A stretch of 64,000 nt of DNA from Parasulfitobacter algicola. GTDB lineage: Bacteria; Pseudomonadota; Alphaproteobacteria; Rhodobacterales; Rhodobacteraceae. Numbering within the stretch: the first letter of the stretch is position 1; each line of letters opens with the position of its first letter. Below, piece after piece: positions 44,508-52,739 of the stretch. The DNA lies in NCBI RefSeq assembly GCF_013315265.1, contig NZ_JABUFE010000004.1:62001-126000 (forward strand), written 5' to 3'. The position numbers and the translations under genes are program-made. Below the pieces are notes generated by a model. The model had not been told where the DNA came from and did no database searches. It worked only from the letters and a program-made list of their open reading frames with translations.

Positions 44508-44672
44508 CTGCGGCCTCATTTTTCTGTTCTAGACATAGTATATAGGGTGACACATGCGTTTGTTTCAATTGAAAATCGATTGCAACTGTTTTTCAGCGTG
44601 GCTTGCGCCCCTTTACGACAGAGTGTTACACCGACGTGAACGTGAAAAGATCTAAAAAAAGGCGCAATACAA

Positions 44673-45185
44673 ATGGCGGATTATCCAAGCAGTTTTGACA
44701 AGCAAGACCTGTTGAAATGTGCCAGAGGAGAGCTTTTTGGCAAAGGCAACGCGCAGTTGCCCGAACCACCCATGCTTATGATGGATCGGATCACTGATAT
44801 CAGCGCAGATGGTGGCGCGCATGGAAAAGGTCATGTTGTCGCAGAGTTCGATATCACGCCAGATCTTTGGTTTTTCAAATGCCATTTCCCCGGCAACCCG
44901 ATCATGCCGGGTTGTCTTGGGCTTGATGGTTTGTGGCAGTTGACCGGCTTTAATCTGGGCTGGCGTGGCTGGCACGGGCTGGGTATGGCCTTGGGTGTGG
45001 GCGAAGTGAAGCTGACTGGAATGGTCACGCCTGAACGCAAGATGATCCGCTATTATGTTGACTTTACGCGGGTGATCGACCGAAAATTGAAATTGGGTGT
45101 CGCCGATGGCCGGGTTGAGGCTGATGGCGAACCCATCTATGAGGTCAAAGGAATGAAAGTCGGCCTGTCCGCAGGCAACGACTAA
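44673..45185 (+). CDS. fabA: 3-hydroxydecanoyl-ACP dehydratase/isomerase
   Basis: Dehydrates 3-hydroxydecanoyl-ACP and isomerises trans-2- to cis-3-decenoyl-ACP, the branch point for unsaturated fatty acids. 170 residues; active site H71 and D85 in [19 protein letters not shown]. Motifs PPMLMMDRI and [16 protein letters not shown] also match. First of fabA-fabB-fabI; 18 bases before fabB. Confidence 0.96.
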   Translation: MADYPSSFDKQDLLKCARGELFGKGNAQLPEPPMLMMDRITDISADGGAHGKGHVVAEFDITPDLWFFKCHFPGNPIMPGCLGLDGLWQLTGFNLGWRGWHGLGMALGVGEVKLTGMVTPERKMIRYYVDFTRVIDRKLKLGVADGRVEADGEPIYEVKGMKVGLSAGND

Positions 45186-45203
45186 GCGTAAGGGGGACCA
45201 CAT

Positions 45204-46433
45204 ATGCGCCGCGTCGTTATCACAGGTCTGGGGATTGTGTCCCCTATTGGCAACACCGCTGATGAGGTTATGACCGCATTAAAGGCCGGGAAATCAGGCA
45301 TCGAAGCATCACCGGAAATGGCCGAACATGGCTTTCGCAGCCAGATCGCCGGTACGCTGAAAATCACGCCTGAAGATCACATCGACAAGCGCAAGCTGCG
45401 GTTTATGGGGCCCGGCGCGGCCTATGCCCATATCGCGATGGAACAGGCGATTGCCGATGCGGGGCTGGATGAGGCTGATGTGGTCAACCCGCGCACCGGG
45501 CTTGTGGCCGGGTCCGGCGGCCCGTCGACCAGCGCGATGCTTGTGGCCCATCAGACCGTTCTTGAAAAGGGTGCACCCAAGCGGATCGGCCCCTTTGCGG
45601 TGCCGAAATGCATGTCCTCGACCATTTCGGCGAACCTGTCGACGGCCTTTCAGATCAAGGGCATCAACTATTCCATCACCTCGGCCTGTTCGACATCGCT
45701 GCACTGTATCGGCAATGCGGCCGAACAGATCCAGTATGGCAAGCAGGATGTGATGTTCGCAGGCGGGGGCGAGGAACTGGATTGGACCCTGTCCTGCCTT
45801 TTCGACGCCATGGGCGCGATGAGCAGCAAGTATAACGACACCCCCGAAAAGGCCTCCCGCGCCTTTGACGCCGACCGCGATGGGTTCGTGATCGCAGGCG
45901 GCGGCGGGATTGTCGTGCTTGAGGAACTGGAACGCGCCAAGGCCCGCGGCGCCAAGATCTATGCCGAGGTCACCGGCTTTGCCGCCACCTCGGACGGGCA
46001 CGACATGGTCGCGCCCTCGGGCGAAGGCGGCGAACGCGCGATGCGTCTGGCGCTAGAGACGATCCCCGACGGGCGCCGCGTCAGCTATATCAACGCCCAC
46101 GGCACCTCGACCCCTGTTGGCGATGTCGGCGAGGTTGAGGCCGTGCGCCGCGTCTTTGGCCAGGGCAGCACACCGCCCATTAGCTCAACCAAATCGATGA
46201 CCGGCCACAGCCAGGGCGCCACCGGCGCGCAAGAGGCGATCTATTGCCTGCTGATGCTGCAAAACGACTTCATCGCGCCGTCGATCAATGTTGAAACACT
46301 GGACCCGGCGCTGGACCCCGCTGAAATCGCGACCGACCTGGTTGAAAACGCAGGCCTGGACACTGTCATGACCAACAGCTTCGGCTTTGGCGGCACGAAC
46401 GGGTCGATGCTTCTTTCAAAATATAACGGATAA
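45204..46433 (+). CDS. fabB: 3-oxoacyl-ACP synthase I
   Basis: Condensing enzyme of 409 residues that elongates cis-3-decenoyl-ACP. Catalytic triad: C162 in SACSTSLHC, His in [11 protein letters not shown] and His in [16 protein letters not shown] precedes the ATG. From about 45,420 to 46,350 the base composition rises: 60-base lines there range from about 58 to 77 percent GC, against roughly 50-55 percent in flanking genes, while the first and last ~80 bases look like the neighbours. Acquisition of a segment from a GC-rich relative is one explanation. Confidence 0.96.
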   Translation: MRRVVITGLGIVSPIGNTADEVMTALKAGKSGIEASPEMAEHGFRSQIAGTLKITPEDHIDKRKLRFMGPGAAYAHIAMEQAIADAGLDEADVVNPRTGLVAGSGGPSTSAMLVAHQTVLEKGAPKRIGPFAVPKCMSSTISANLSTAFQIKGINYSITSACSTSLHCIGNAAEQIQYGKQDVMFAGGGEELDWTLSCLFDAMGAMSSKYNDTPEKASRAFDADRDGFVIAGGGGIVVLEELERAKARGAKIYAEVTGFAATSDGHDMVAPSGEGGERAMRLALETIPDGRRVSYINAHGTSTPVGDVGEVEAVRRVFGQGSTPPISSTKSMTGHSQGATGAQEAIYCLLMLQNDFIAPSINVETLDPALDPAEIATDLVENAGLDTVMTNSFGFGGTNGSMLLSKYNG

Positions 46434-46440
46434 ATTGACA

Positions 46441-47229
46441 ATGGCGAATTTGATGACCGGAAAACGCGGCCTGATTATGGGTGTCGCAAACGAACGTTCC
46501 ATCGCCTGGGGGATTGCCAAAGCGCTGCATGCTGAAGGGGCCGAATTGGCCTTTAGCTATCAGGGCGAGGCTTTTGGCAAACGTGTGGCCCCCCTGGCCG
46601 AAAGCGTGGGCAGCGATTTCCTGATCGACGTGGATGTGATGGATGACGATAGTCTTGATGCCTGCTTTGCCGCGCTGAAGGATAAATGGGGCAGTATCGA
46701 TTTTCTGGTCCACGCCATCGCCTATTCCGATAAAAACGAACTGACGGGCCGCTTCATCAACACCACGCGTGAGAACTTCAAAACATCGATGTCGATCTCG
46801 TGCTATTCGCTGATCGACGTGTCCAAGCGCGCCTCGGAACTGATGCCGAATGGCGGAACGATCCTGACGCTGACCTATCAGGGATCGAACCGCGTCACGC
46901 CATTTTATAACGTCATGGGTGTGGCCAAAGCAGCCCTTGAATCGACCGTTCGCTATTTGGCGAATGACCTGGGCCCTGATGGCATTCGCGTCAACGCAAT
47001 ATCGCCCGGCCCTATGAAAACACTGGCAGGGGCGGCCATTGGTGGCGCGCGACGTACTTTCCGCCAGGCCGAAGCAAACGCACCCCTTCGTGCAAACGCC
47101 ACCTTAGAAGCCGTTGGCGGGACCGCCGTTTACCTTGCCAGTGACTATGGTGCCTGTACTAGTGGTGAGATTGTGCATGTCGATGGTGGATATCATATTA
47201 TCGGCATGCCACAGCCAGAAAATCTGTAA
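46441..47229 (+). CDS. fabI: Enoyl-ACP reductase (NADH), FabI
   Basis: Short-chain dehydrogenase-like reductase of about 262 residues completing each elongation cycle. Cofactor region KRGLIMGVANERSIAWGIAK; catalytic Tyr/Lys in LTYQGSNRV plus YNVMGVAKAALE; then ISPGPMKTLAGAAI. It starts seven bases after the fabB stop without a strong ribosome site (ATG 46453 possible). The triclosan-sensitive class by pattern. Confidence 0.95.
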   Translation: MANLMTGKRGLIMGVANERSIAWGIAKALHAEGAELAFSYQGEAFGKRVAPLAESVGSDFLIDVDVMDDDSLDACFAALKDKWGSIDFLVHAIAYSDKNELTGRFINTTRENFKTSMSISCYSLIDVSKRASELMPNGGTILTLTYQGSNRVTPFYNVMGVAKAALESTVRYLANDLGPDGIRVNAISPGPMKTLAGAAIGGARRTFRQAEANAPLRANATLEAVGGTAVYLASDYGACTSGEIVHVDGGYHIIGMPQPENL

Positions 47230-47301
47230 CCTAAAGGGGCGCACCTTGTGTGCATTTCTTCTGGCACTTCGTGCGATGAATGCGGCGCGAAAGATCAGTC
47301 T

Positions 47302-47760
47302 TCATGTCGGATCAGCAGTCCAGCGGCGCGCACCAGGCCCATTTTTACCCAACTCATCCTTTGGATTATAAAGTGGGCATTTTTCAAGGGAAAGACACCC
47401 GCAGCCAATACAGTCGTTCAATTGATCTTTCAGCAAAGTCAGTTTCCTGATCCGTTCTTCGATCAGATCATTCCACCCACTGGAAATCTGATGCCAGTCC
47501 GATGCATTTAATTTTTTGTCTTTTGGAAACACATCTATAGCCGATTTAATCTCTGAAAGACTTAGGCCAACGGATTGTGCAACCTTAATAACGGCAATGC
47601 GCCGCAGCATATCGCGGCTATAACGCCTGTGATTTCCCGCATTACGCCACCCAAAAATTAGATCCTCGGCTTCATAATAATGCAATGTCGAAACGGATAC
47701 ACCTGATCTATGGGCAAGCTGCCCAACAGATAAATCACTGTTATTTTTCACTATTTTCAT
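47302..47760 (-). CDS. soxR: Redox-sensitive transcription regulator SoxR
   Basis: MerR-family regulator of 152 residues. HTH: LSVGQLAHRSGVSVSTLHYYE; dimer coiled coil near 85-115; 2Fe-2S ligands C117, C120, C122 and C128 in CIGCGCLSLEKC, the exact CX2CXCX5C of SoxR. GAGG lies five bases before the ATG. Redox-active compounds oxidise the cluster and switch on target promoters. A SoxR box lies six bases upstream of its start, serving the divergent gene at 47834. Confidence 0.95.
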   Translation of the reverse strand: MKIVKNNSDLSVGQLAHRSGVSVSTLHYYEAEDLIFGWRNAGNHRRYSRDMLRRIAVIKVAQSVGLSLSEIKSAIDVFPKDKKLNASDWHQISSGWNDLIEERIRKLTLLKDQLNDCIGCGCLSLEKCPLYNPKDELGKNGPGARRWTADPT

Positions 47761-47761
47761 A

Positions 47762-47792
47762 TTGACCTCAAGCTTACCTGAGGAATTAAACT
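47762..47792 (+). promoter_or_regulatory. SoxR-activated promoter with SoxR box (47766-47783)
   Basis: TTGACC at 47762-47767 and TAAACT at 47787-47792 are separated by 19 bases, the over-long spacer typical of MerR/SoxR promoters. Inside lies CCTCAAGCTTACCTGAGG (47766-47783), an 18-base near-palindrome matching the soxbox CCTCAAGTTAACTTGAGG at 15 of 18 positions. Orientation is away from soxR, toward the small gene at 47834. It also overlaps the soxR ribosome-site region, so SoxR may limit its own synthesis. Confidence 0.85.
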
Positions 47793-47833
47793 GCCTGCTC
47801 TTCTTGCAAAATACAAGATTGGAGTCAGTGAAA

Positions 47834-48031
47834 GTGATAAAACCATTCAAACAAACTGGGCGGTTCAAACTATGGCATGTTATAAATACGGGGTTGCGAA
47901 AATATAAGCCATGGCAAACCAAATTTAACATGACATCATTGAACAGGCATGCGGCAAAAGACATCGGTCTAGAACGCCAACATGACAAAGCAAAATCCCA
48001 AGAGGCAACTCGGCTTTGGCATCTGAAGTAA
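47834..48031 (+). CDS. Small DUF1127-like protein, SoxR-regulated
   Basis: Product of about 65 basic residues. GTG at 47834 follows GGAG by nine bases, and a transcript from the SoxR promoter would start about 35 bases upstream. The middle, WQTKFNMTSLNRHAAKDIGL, follows the DUF1127 pattern (aromatic, spaced leucines, then DIGL). DUF1127 proteins are small Arg/Lys-rich proteins, some tied to RNA turnover and phosphate or carbon metabolism in Agrobacterium. The match is by eye. GTG 47828 is an alternative start. Stop at 48029. Confidence 0.55.
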   Translation: MIKPFKQTGRFKLWHVINTGLRKYKPWQTKFNMTSLNRHAAKDIGLERQHDKAKSQEATRLWHLK

Positions 48032-48160
48032 AGGGTGGGCATCACTGTGATTGATACATCACAAGGTTGAACACATTTGCACCAGTTGGGTTCAAAAAAG
48101 CCTTTCTTTCGCCGTGATATTCTTTGAATAAGCGCCGTAAGAATTAGACTAGGTTGATAG

Positions 48161-48946
48161 ATGACTTTTTTATTTTGGGCATTAGCGCTCTGCGCACTTA
48201 CAACTTACACGCTACGCGAAGGGCTTTTTGCCAATGGACGTGGGCAGTTGTCAGGTTTTGATACCGAAGGGTTTTTGCTGGGTATTGCAGCTTTCGGTGC
48301 GGCTGCCTGGTTTTTTGGCCCATTGTACGGCGTGGCACTTGTGATATCGATTATGGTCCATGAATATGGTCACGTAGCCGCCTATCGCATTTGTGGACAC
48401 CACGACGCCCGCTTTCGGCTGATCCCTTTGATGGGCGGTGTGGCGATATCAGACCGTGCGCCGGGCACACAGCTTGAATCCTTTTTTATCTCGCTCATGG
48501 GCCCCGCAATCTGTTTGGCGCCAATGGCGCTGGCCTTTGCGCTGTCCGATATCATAGAGCCCTATTGGTTCGAGGCTTCAAATGCCTTGTGGATTTTTGG
48601 ATCCGTCACCGGAATTATCAATTTTTTCAATCTGCTCCCTTTTTGGCCGTTAGATGGAGGTCGGTGTTTAAGAAACATTGCCTATGCCTTTTGGCCAGCA
48701 CTTGCGACGTTTCTGGCCGTCGCAATGAGTGCCGCATTTGCCGCCGCCGCCCTTTGGATGCAATCAACAGCGTTGTTTATATTTGCCCTTTTTGGCGCGC
48801 AAAGTCTGTTGATGACGCCTGATCTGAGCAATCTGCAAGACGCAATACCCCGCCGACATGCCATTATCGCAGCGGCTGCCTATGGATTTACGCTGGCGGC
48901 ACATTTCGTGGGCGGTTTTGCATTGATTGTTCACTATATCCTTTAG
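48161..48946 (+). CDS. M50-family (site-2 protease-like) membrane metalloprotease
   Basis: Polytopic protein of 261 residues with about six helices. Zinc motif HEYGH in VISIMVHEYGHVAAYR near residue 66, and the second motif NLLPFWPLDGGR (N-x-x-P-x-x-x-LDG) near 160. No PDZ or CBS domain is present, so it is a minimal rhomboid-sized family member. Intramembrane cleavage of a regulator is the general family role; the substrate is unknown. It stands alone with about 130 bases upstream. Confidence 0.88.
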   Translation: MTFLFWALALCALTTYTLREGLFANGRGQLSGFDTEGFLLGIAAFGAAAWFFGPLYGVALVISIMVHEYGHVAAYRICGHHDARFRLIPLMGGVAISDRAPGTQLESFFISLMGPAICLAPMALAFALSDIIEPYWFEASNALWIFGSVTGIINFFNLLPFWPLDGGRCLRNIAYAFWPALATFLAVAMSAAFAAAALWMQSTALFIFALFGAQSLLMTPDLSNLQDAIPRRHAIIAAAAYGFTLAAHFVGGFALIVHYIL

Positions 48947-49018
48947 CATGCATTTCTAAACGGCTTGTGACTTTCCCTTTTTGCGACCAATCTGATCGTA
49001 AGACACAAAGGGGAACAG

Positions 49019-49699
49019 ATGCCAATCACAACATGTATTTTTGATGCCTATGGGACATTGTTCGATGTGTCGGGTGCTGCACGGATAGCAGCGCAGGAAA
49101 TTGGTGATGACAGCTTTACCAAGGTATGGTCACGTGTGGCCAATGATTGGCGTTTGAAGCAACTGCAATATACATGGCTTCGCGCAATTACTGGAGATCA
49201 TACAAATTTCTGGCAAGTGACGCAGGATGGTCTGGATTGGGCGCTTGAGGCATCAGGCCAGTCTGATCCGGCCCTGCGTGAACGGCTTTTGCAGCTATAT
49301 TGGGAACTGCCCGCCTATGTCGAGGTTCATAAAATGCTGATACGACTGAAAGCAGCAGGCATGGCAACAGGTATTCTGTCCAATGGATCGCCTGATATGC
49401 TGGATGGCGCCGTGCAATCTGCGGGATTGGCCGATGTATTGGATGCAGTTCTATCAGTCGAAGATGTTGGTATTTTTAAGCCTGACGCGCGCGTTTATGA
49501 TATGGTTGGTAAAGCATTTGGGTGCGCTAAAGAGCAGGTTTTGTTTGTGTCTTCAAACGGTTGGGACGCGGCAGCAGCCAGTGGATATGGTTTCACGACA
49601 GCATGGGTCAATCGCAATGGCGAACCCCAAGACAGGTTGCCCGGATCTCCCGCGCATATCTTGTCTGACCTGACAAACATTCCTGATCTGGTTGCTTAG
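49019..49699 (+). CDS. Haloacid dehalogenase type II-like HAD hydrolase
   Basis: HAD enzyme of 226 residues. Motif I CIFDAYGTLFDV with the nucleophilic Asp near residue 9, motif II LSNGSPDML, Lys in IFKPDARVY, motif IV region FVSSNGWDAAAASGYGF, all matching L-2-haloacid dehalogenases. Hydrolyses 2-haloacids by family; whether a halogenated substrate is used here is not known. GGGGAACAG precedes the ATG. The next gene starts immediately after its stop. Confidence 0.9.
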   Translation: MPITTCIFDAYGTLFDVSGAARIAAQEIGDDSFTKVWSRVANDWRLKQLQYTWLRAITGDHTNFWQVTQDGLDWALEASGQSDPALRERLLQLYWELPAYVEVHKMLIRLKAAGMATGILSNGSPDMLDGAVQSAGLADVLDAVLSVEDVGIFKPDARVYDMVGKAFGCAKEQVLFVSSNGWDAAAASGYGFTTAWVNRNGEPQDRLPGSPAHILSDLTNIPDLVA

Positions 49700-50530
49700 A
49701 TGGCTTTTTTCACGACTAAGGACGGGGTAAGGCTTTATTACACAGAAGATGGCGATGGCTTACCTGTTTTGTGCTTGGCTGGCTTGACCCGCAATGGTGA
49801 TGATTTCCAACCGATTGTTGATCAGTTCGCGGATCAGGCGCGCATTATACGTTTGGATAGTCGCGGACGCGGTCGGTCAGATCACACAAATTATCAGACA
49901 TATAGCCTTGCGCAGGAAAGCCATGACGTACTTGCATTGCTGGATCATCTGGGCATTCAAAAGGTTGCGATCCTTGGTACGTCTCGTGGTGGGTTGATCG
50001 CAATGTCGCTAGCAATTACGCACCCTGATCGGCTGGCTGGCGTGATGCTGAATGACATTGGCCCTGTGATTGACCCTGGTGGGCTGGCTGTGATCATGGA
50101 TTATCTGGGTAACCGACCGGGGTATAAGAATTTCACCGAAGCCACCGCACAATTGCAGATCAAACAAGCCAAACGCTTTCCCGGCGTCAATTTGGCGCAG
50201 TGGGATCAACATGCGCGTAACATCTGGGTTCAGGCAGATGATGGCCTTGACCTGCGGTATGATCCATTGCTGCGCCGCGCCGTGCAAGAACAATCCGCCA
50301 CAGGTACACTGCCCGATCTGTGGCCACTTTATACAGCTGTCACAAAGATGCCTCATGGTTTGATCCGTGGACAAAACTCTGACATTCTTTCCGCTGAAAC
50401 AGCCCAAAAGATGTGCGATTTAGCTGCGCATACGATCTGTACCGAAGTACCAGACCGGGGTCATGTGCCCTTTCTGAATGAACCACAGGCCATTGCGGCC
50501 ATCACAAAATGGCTGGAGCAGATGCAATGA
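49700..50530 (+). CDS. Alpha/beta hydrolase
   Basis: Hydrolase of 276 residues. Oxyanion region LAGLTRNGDDFQPI; nucleophile elbow LGTSRGGLIAM with Ser near residue 95; the late DRGHVPFL supplies the catalytic His. The Asp is probably in NSDILSAE. The ATG directly follows the HAD gene stop and its TGA overlaps the dehydratase ATG. Substrate unknown; a lactonase, esterase or carbon-carbon hydrolase is possible. Confidence 0.88.
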   Translation: MAFFTTKDGVRLYYTEDGDGLPVLCLAGLTRNGDDFQPIVDQFADQARIIRLDSRGRGRSDHTNYQTYSLAQESHDVLALLDHLGIQKVAILGTSRGGLIAMSLAITHPDRLAGVMLNDIGPVIDPGGLAVIMDYLGNRPGYKNFTEATAQLQIKQAKRFPGVNLAQWDQHARNIWVQADDGLDLRYDPLLRRAVQEQSATGTLPDLWPLYTAVTKMPHGLIRGQNSDILSAETAQKMCDLAAHTICTEVPDRGHVPFLNEPQAIAAITKWLEQMQ

Positions 50531-51507
50531 ACATCGATATGATCGAACAAGCCGCCAAGCGGTTAAAGGGTCACGCGCGAAAGACACCTCTGCTCAGTTC
50601 ACCTTTTCTGGATGACATTGCGGGACGGCGCGTTTTCGTCAAAGCCGAATGTTTGCAACACACCGGGTCGTTCAAATTTCGTGGTGCGTGGTCTGCCATT
50701 TCGATGCTGACAGATAATGCGCTGAAAACCGGGGTTATCGCTTTTTCTTCAGGCAATCATGCCCAGGGCATTGCATTGGCCGCACGTCTTCACAAAACGC
50801 CCGCAACCATTGTCATGCCCAATGATGCACCGCAGCTTAAGATCGACAATACCTGCGCCTTGGGGGCCAAGGTCGTGTTATATGATCGCACCAATGAAGA
50901 TCGTCAGGCAATCGGTGAAAAACTGGCGGCAGAACGGGGACTGACGTTGATCAAGCCGTTTGACGAACCACAGGTTATCGCAGGGCAAGGCACCTGCGGG
51001 CTTGAGATCGCAGAACAGGCCGCAGAAGAAGGCATCGACACAGCTGATGTGCTGGTGTGTTGTGGCGGTGGCGGCTTTACTTCAGGCATCGCCTTGGCGT
51101 TAGAGGCTGTAGCCCCCGGTCTGCGCGTTCGCCCGGTTGAGCCCGTGAATTTCGATGACGTCACGCGTTCACTCGTGTCTGGTCAAATCGAACACAACAC
51201 GCAAACTAGCGGGTCCCTTTGTGATGCCATTATTACACAGCAACCTGGGGATCTAACTTTTCCCATTATGCACCGCCTTTGCGGCCCGGGCATCATTGTT
51301 GATGAACGCGATTGTCTGCGCGCCATGGTTCAGGCCTATGCTCGCCTGAAAATTGTGCTGGAACCGGGCGGTGCGATCGCATTAGCCGCAGCATTGTATT
51401 ATGGTGATCAGATCGAAGGCGAGGCGGTTATTGTCACAGCGTCGGGCGGGAATGTTGACCGTTCCGTTTTCCAGCACGCACTTGAGACATATGGAGATCA
51501 GATATGA
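50527..51507 (+). CDS. Threonine/serine dehydratase-like PLP enzyme
   Basis: Fold-type II PLP enzyme of about 326 residues. PLP Lys in CLQHTGSFKFRGAWSAI near residue 51; phosphate loop CCGGGGFTSG near 180; SSGNHAQGIALAARL; late TASGGNVD. The length, without an ACT domain, fits biosynthetic-independent serine/threonine or threo-3-hydroxyaspartate dehydratases. ATGA overlaps join it to both neighbours. Substrate not settled by sequence. Confidence 0.88.
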   Translation: MNIDMIEQAAKRLKGHARKTPLLSSPFLDDIAGRRVFVKAECLQHTGSFKFRGAWSAISMLTDNALKTGVIAFSSGNHAQGIALAARLHKTPATIVMPNDAPQLKIDNTCALGAKVVLYDRTNEDRQAIGEKLAAERGLTLIKPFDEPQVIAGQGTCGLEIAEQAAEEGIDTADVLVCCGGGGFTSGIALALEAVAPGLRVRPVEPVNFDDVTRSLVSGQIEHNTQTSGSLCDAIITQQPGDLTFPIMHRLCGPGIIVDERDCLRAMVQAYARLKIVLEPGGAIALAAALYYGDQIEGEAVIVTASGGNVDRSVFQHALETYGDQI

Positions 51508-52694
51508 CCCGCTTTACCGTCGCAAGTTTCAATGTGAAGAATCTGATCGGCCCGGATCAAGAATACTATAAATTCGAACATTATAAGCCTGAAGAATACG
51601 CCTGGAAGTCTGACTGGATGGCTGACCAAATTCTGACGATGGATGCTGATATCATAGCATTTCAAGAGATATTCGAAGAAAACGCCCTTAGACATGTCAT
51701 TGCAGAGGCTGACGTACGAGGCGTCGCCGCGAACGAAGCGACTGTACCGGATGCATCGAAACGCTATCATAAAAAGGCGATCTTTCGAAAGCTGGCCTAT
51801 ACACCCTATACCGATGCCGCACTGGCCTTTGCACCCAATGCCAATGATGGTGTGCCGGGTCAGCGACGACCGGGTGTTGCTGTGCTGTCGCGACTTGGGT
51901 TCGATGGCCCACCAGAGGTGATTCAGGTTCTTTCTGAACCATTGAATATCCCCTTTCGCGATTTGACGGGCGAAGATGCGGGCCACTATCGCCTGACGCG
52001 TCTGTCACGCCCTGTACTTAAGGTACGCATCCCGGTGGGTGATCAGATCATCACGCTGTTTAATTGCCACCTGAAATCAAAGCTTGGCGAATACCCCCGC
52101 CCAAATGATGCAGCCTTTGCACCAGAGGCCGATCTGACCAATTATGATCCAGCCGGCCGCGCAATGGGTAATCTGCGGGCTGCGTTACGCCGCATGGCCG
52201 AAGCTTGGGTTCTGCGTCACGCCATTCTGAACGAGCTGGATCGCGGCAATCCGGTGATGGTCATGGGAGATTTCAACGATGGCGAACATGCTGTATCAAG
52301 CGAAATCATCAGCGGTGAAATGCCTTTCAAGAACTATTCCTGGATGCGCCGGCATGATTCTGAAAACGCGAATGATCGTTACAGCAAAGAGGAAAATATT
52401 CAGATCACCGAAAATGTTAACCGCGTACGTCTGCATTCTGCGGAAAAACTGTTTGTTCGTAAATCCTTGCGCGATATGGTTTATACAGCTGCCTTTGGCG
52501 GTGTTTTTGAAAGTATTGATCAGATCTATCTGTCCCGCCATTTCGATCCTGAATACGACGGACGGATCGGGGATATGGAATACTTCAGCGTTCTGAATGA
52601 TCATCTAACCGACGGCAGCCACCCCGAAGCACCTTATAACAAGCTTGCTTCAGACCACGGCCAGATTATGGCGCATATGAAACTGCATGATTAA
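51504..52694 (+). CDS. Endonuclease/exonuclease/phosphatase (EEP) family protein
   Basis: EEP-fold protein of 396 residues without a visible signal peptide. Motifs: VASFNVKNL near residue 6, ADIIAFQEIFEE with the metal-binding Glu, LFNCHLKSK, VMGDFNDGEHA near 250, and SDHGQIMAHM at the C-terminus (catalytic His). The family cleaves phosphodiesters or phosphate esters in nucleic acids, lipids or inositol phosphates. The ATG overlaps the dehydratase stop. The pairing with that enzyme is unusual. Confidence 0.85.
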   Translation: MTRFTVASFNVKNLIGPDQEYYKFEHYKPEEYAWKSDWMADQILTMDADIIAFQEIFEENALRHVIAEADVRGVAANEATVPDASKRYHKKAIFRKLAYTPYTDAALAFAPNANDGVPGQRRPGVAVLSRLGFDGPPEVIQVLSEPLNIPFRDLTGEDAGHYRLTRLSRPVLKVRIPVGDQIITLFNCHLKSKLGEYPRPNDAAFAPEADLTNYDPAGRAMGNLRAALRRMAEAWVLRHAILNELDRGNPVMVMGDFNDGEHAVSSEIISGEMPFKNYSWMRRHDSENANDRYSKEENIQITENVNRVRLHSAEKLFVRKSLRDMVYTAAFGGVFESIDQIYLSRHFDPEYDGRIGDMEYFSVLNDHLTDGSHPEAPYNKLASDHGQIMAHMKLHD

Positions 52695-52739
52695 TGCCTT
52701 TGCGGGTTGGAATTTGGTGACCATCCCAAGCACTTATAT

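Noticed and set aside
44520-44545. Irr-type iron control element (TTCTGTTCTAGA region) upstream of irrA
   Set aside because: It has only partial resemblance to TTTAGAA-N3-TTCTAAA and the arms do not pair well.
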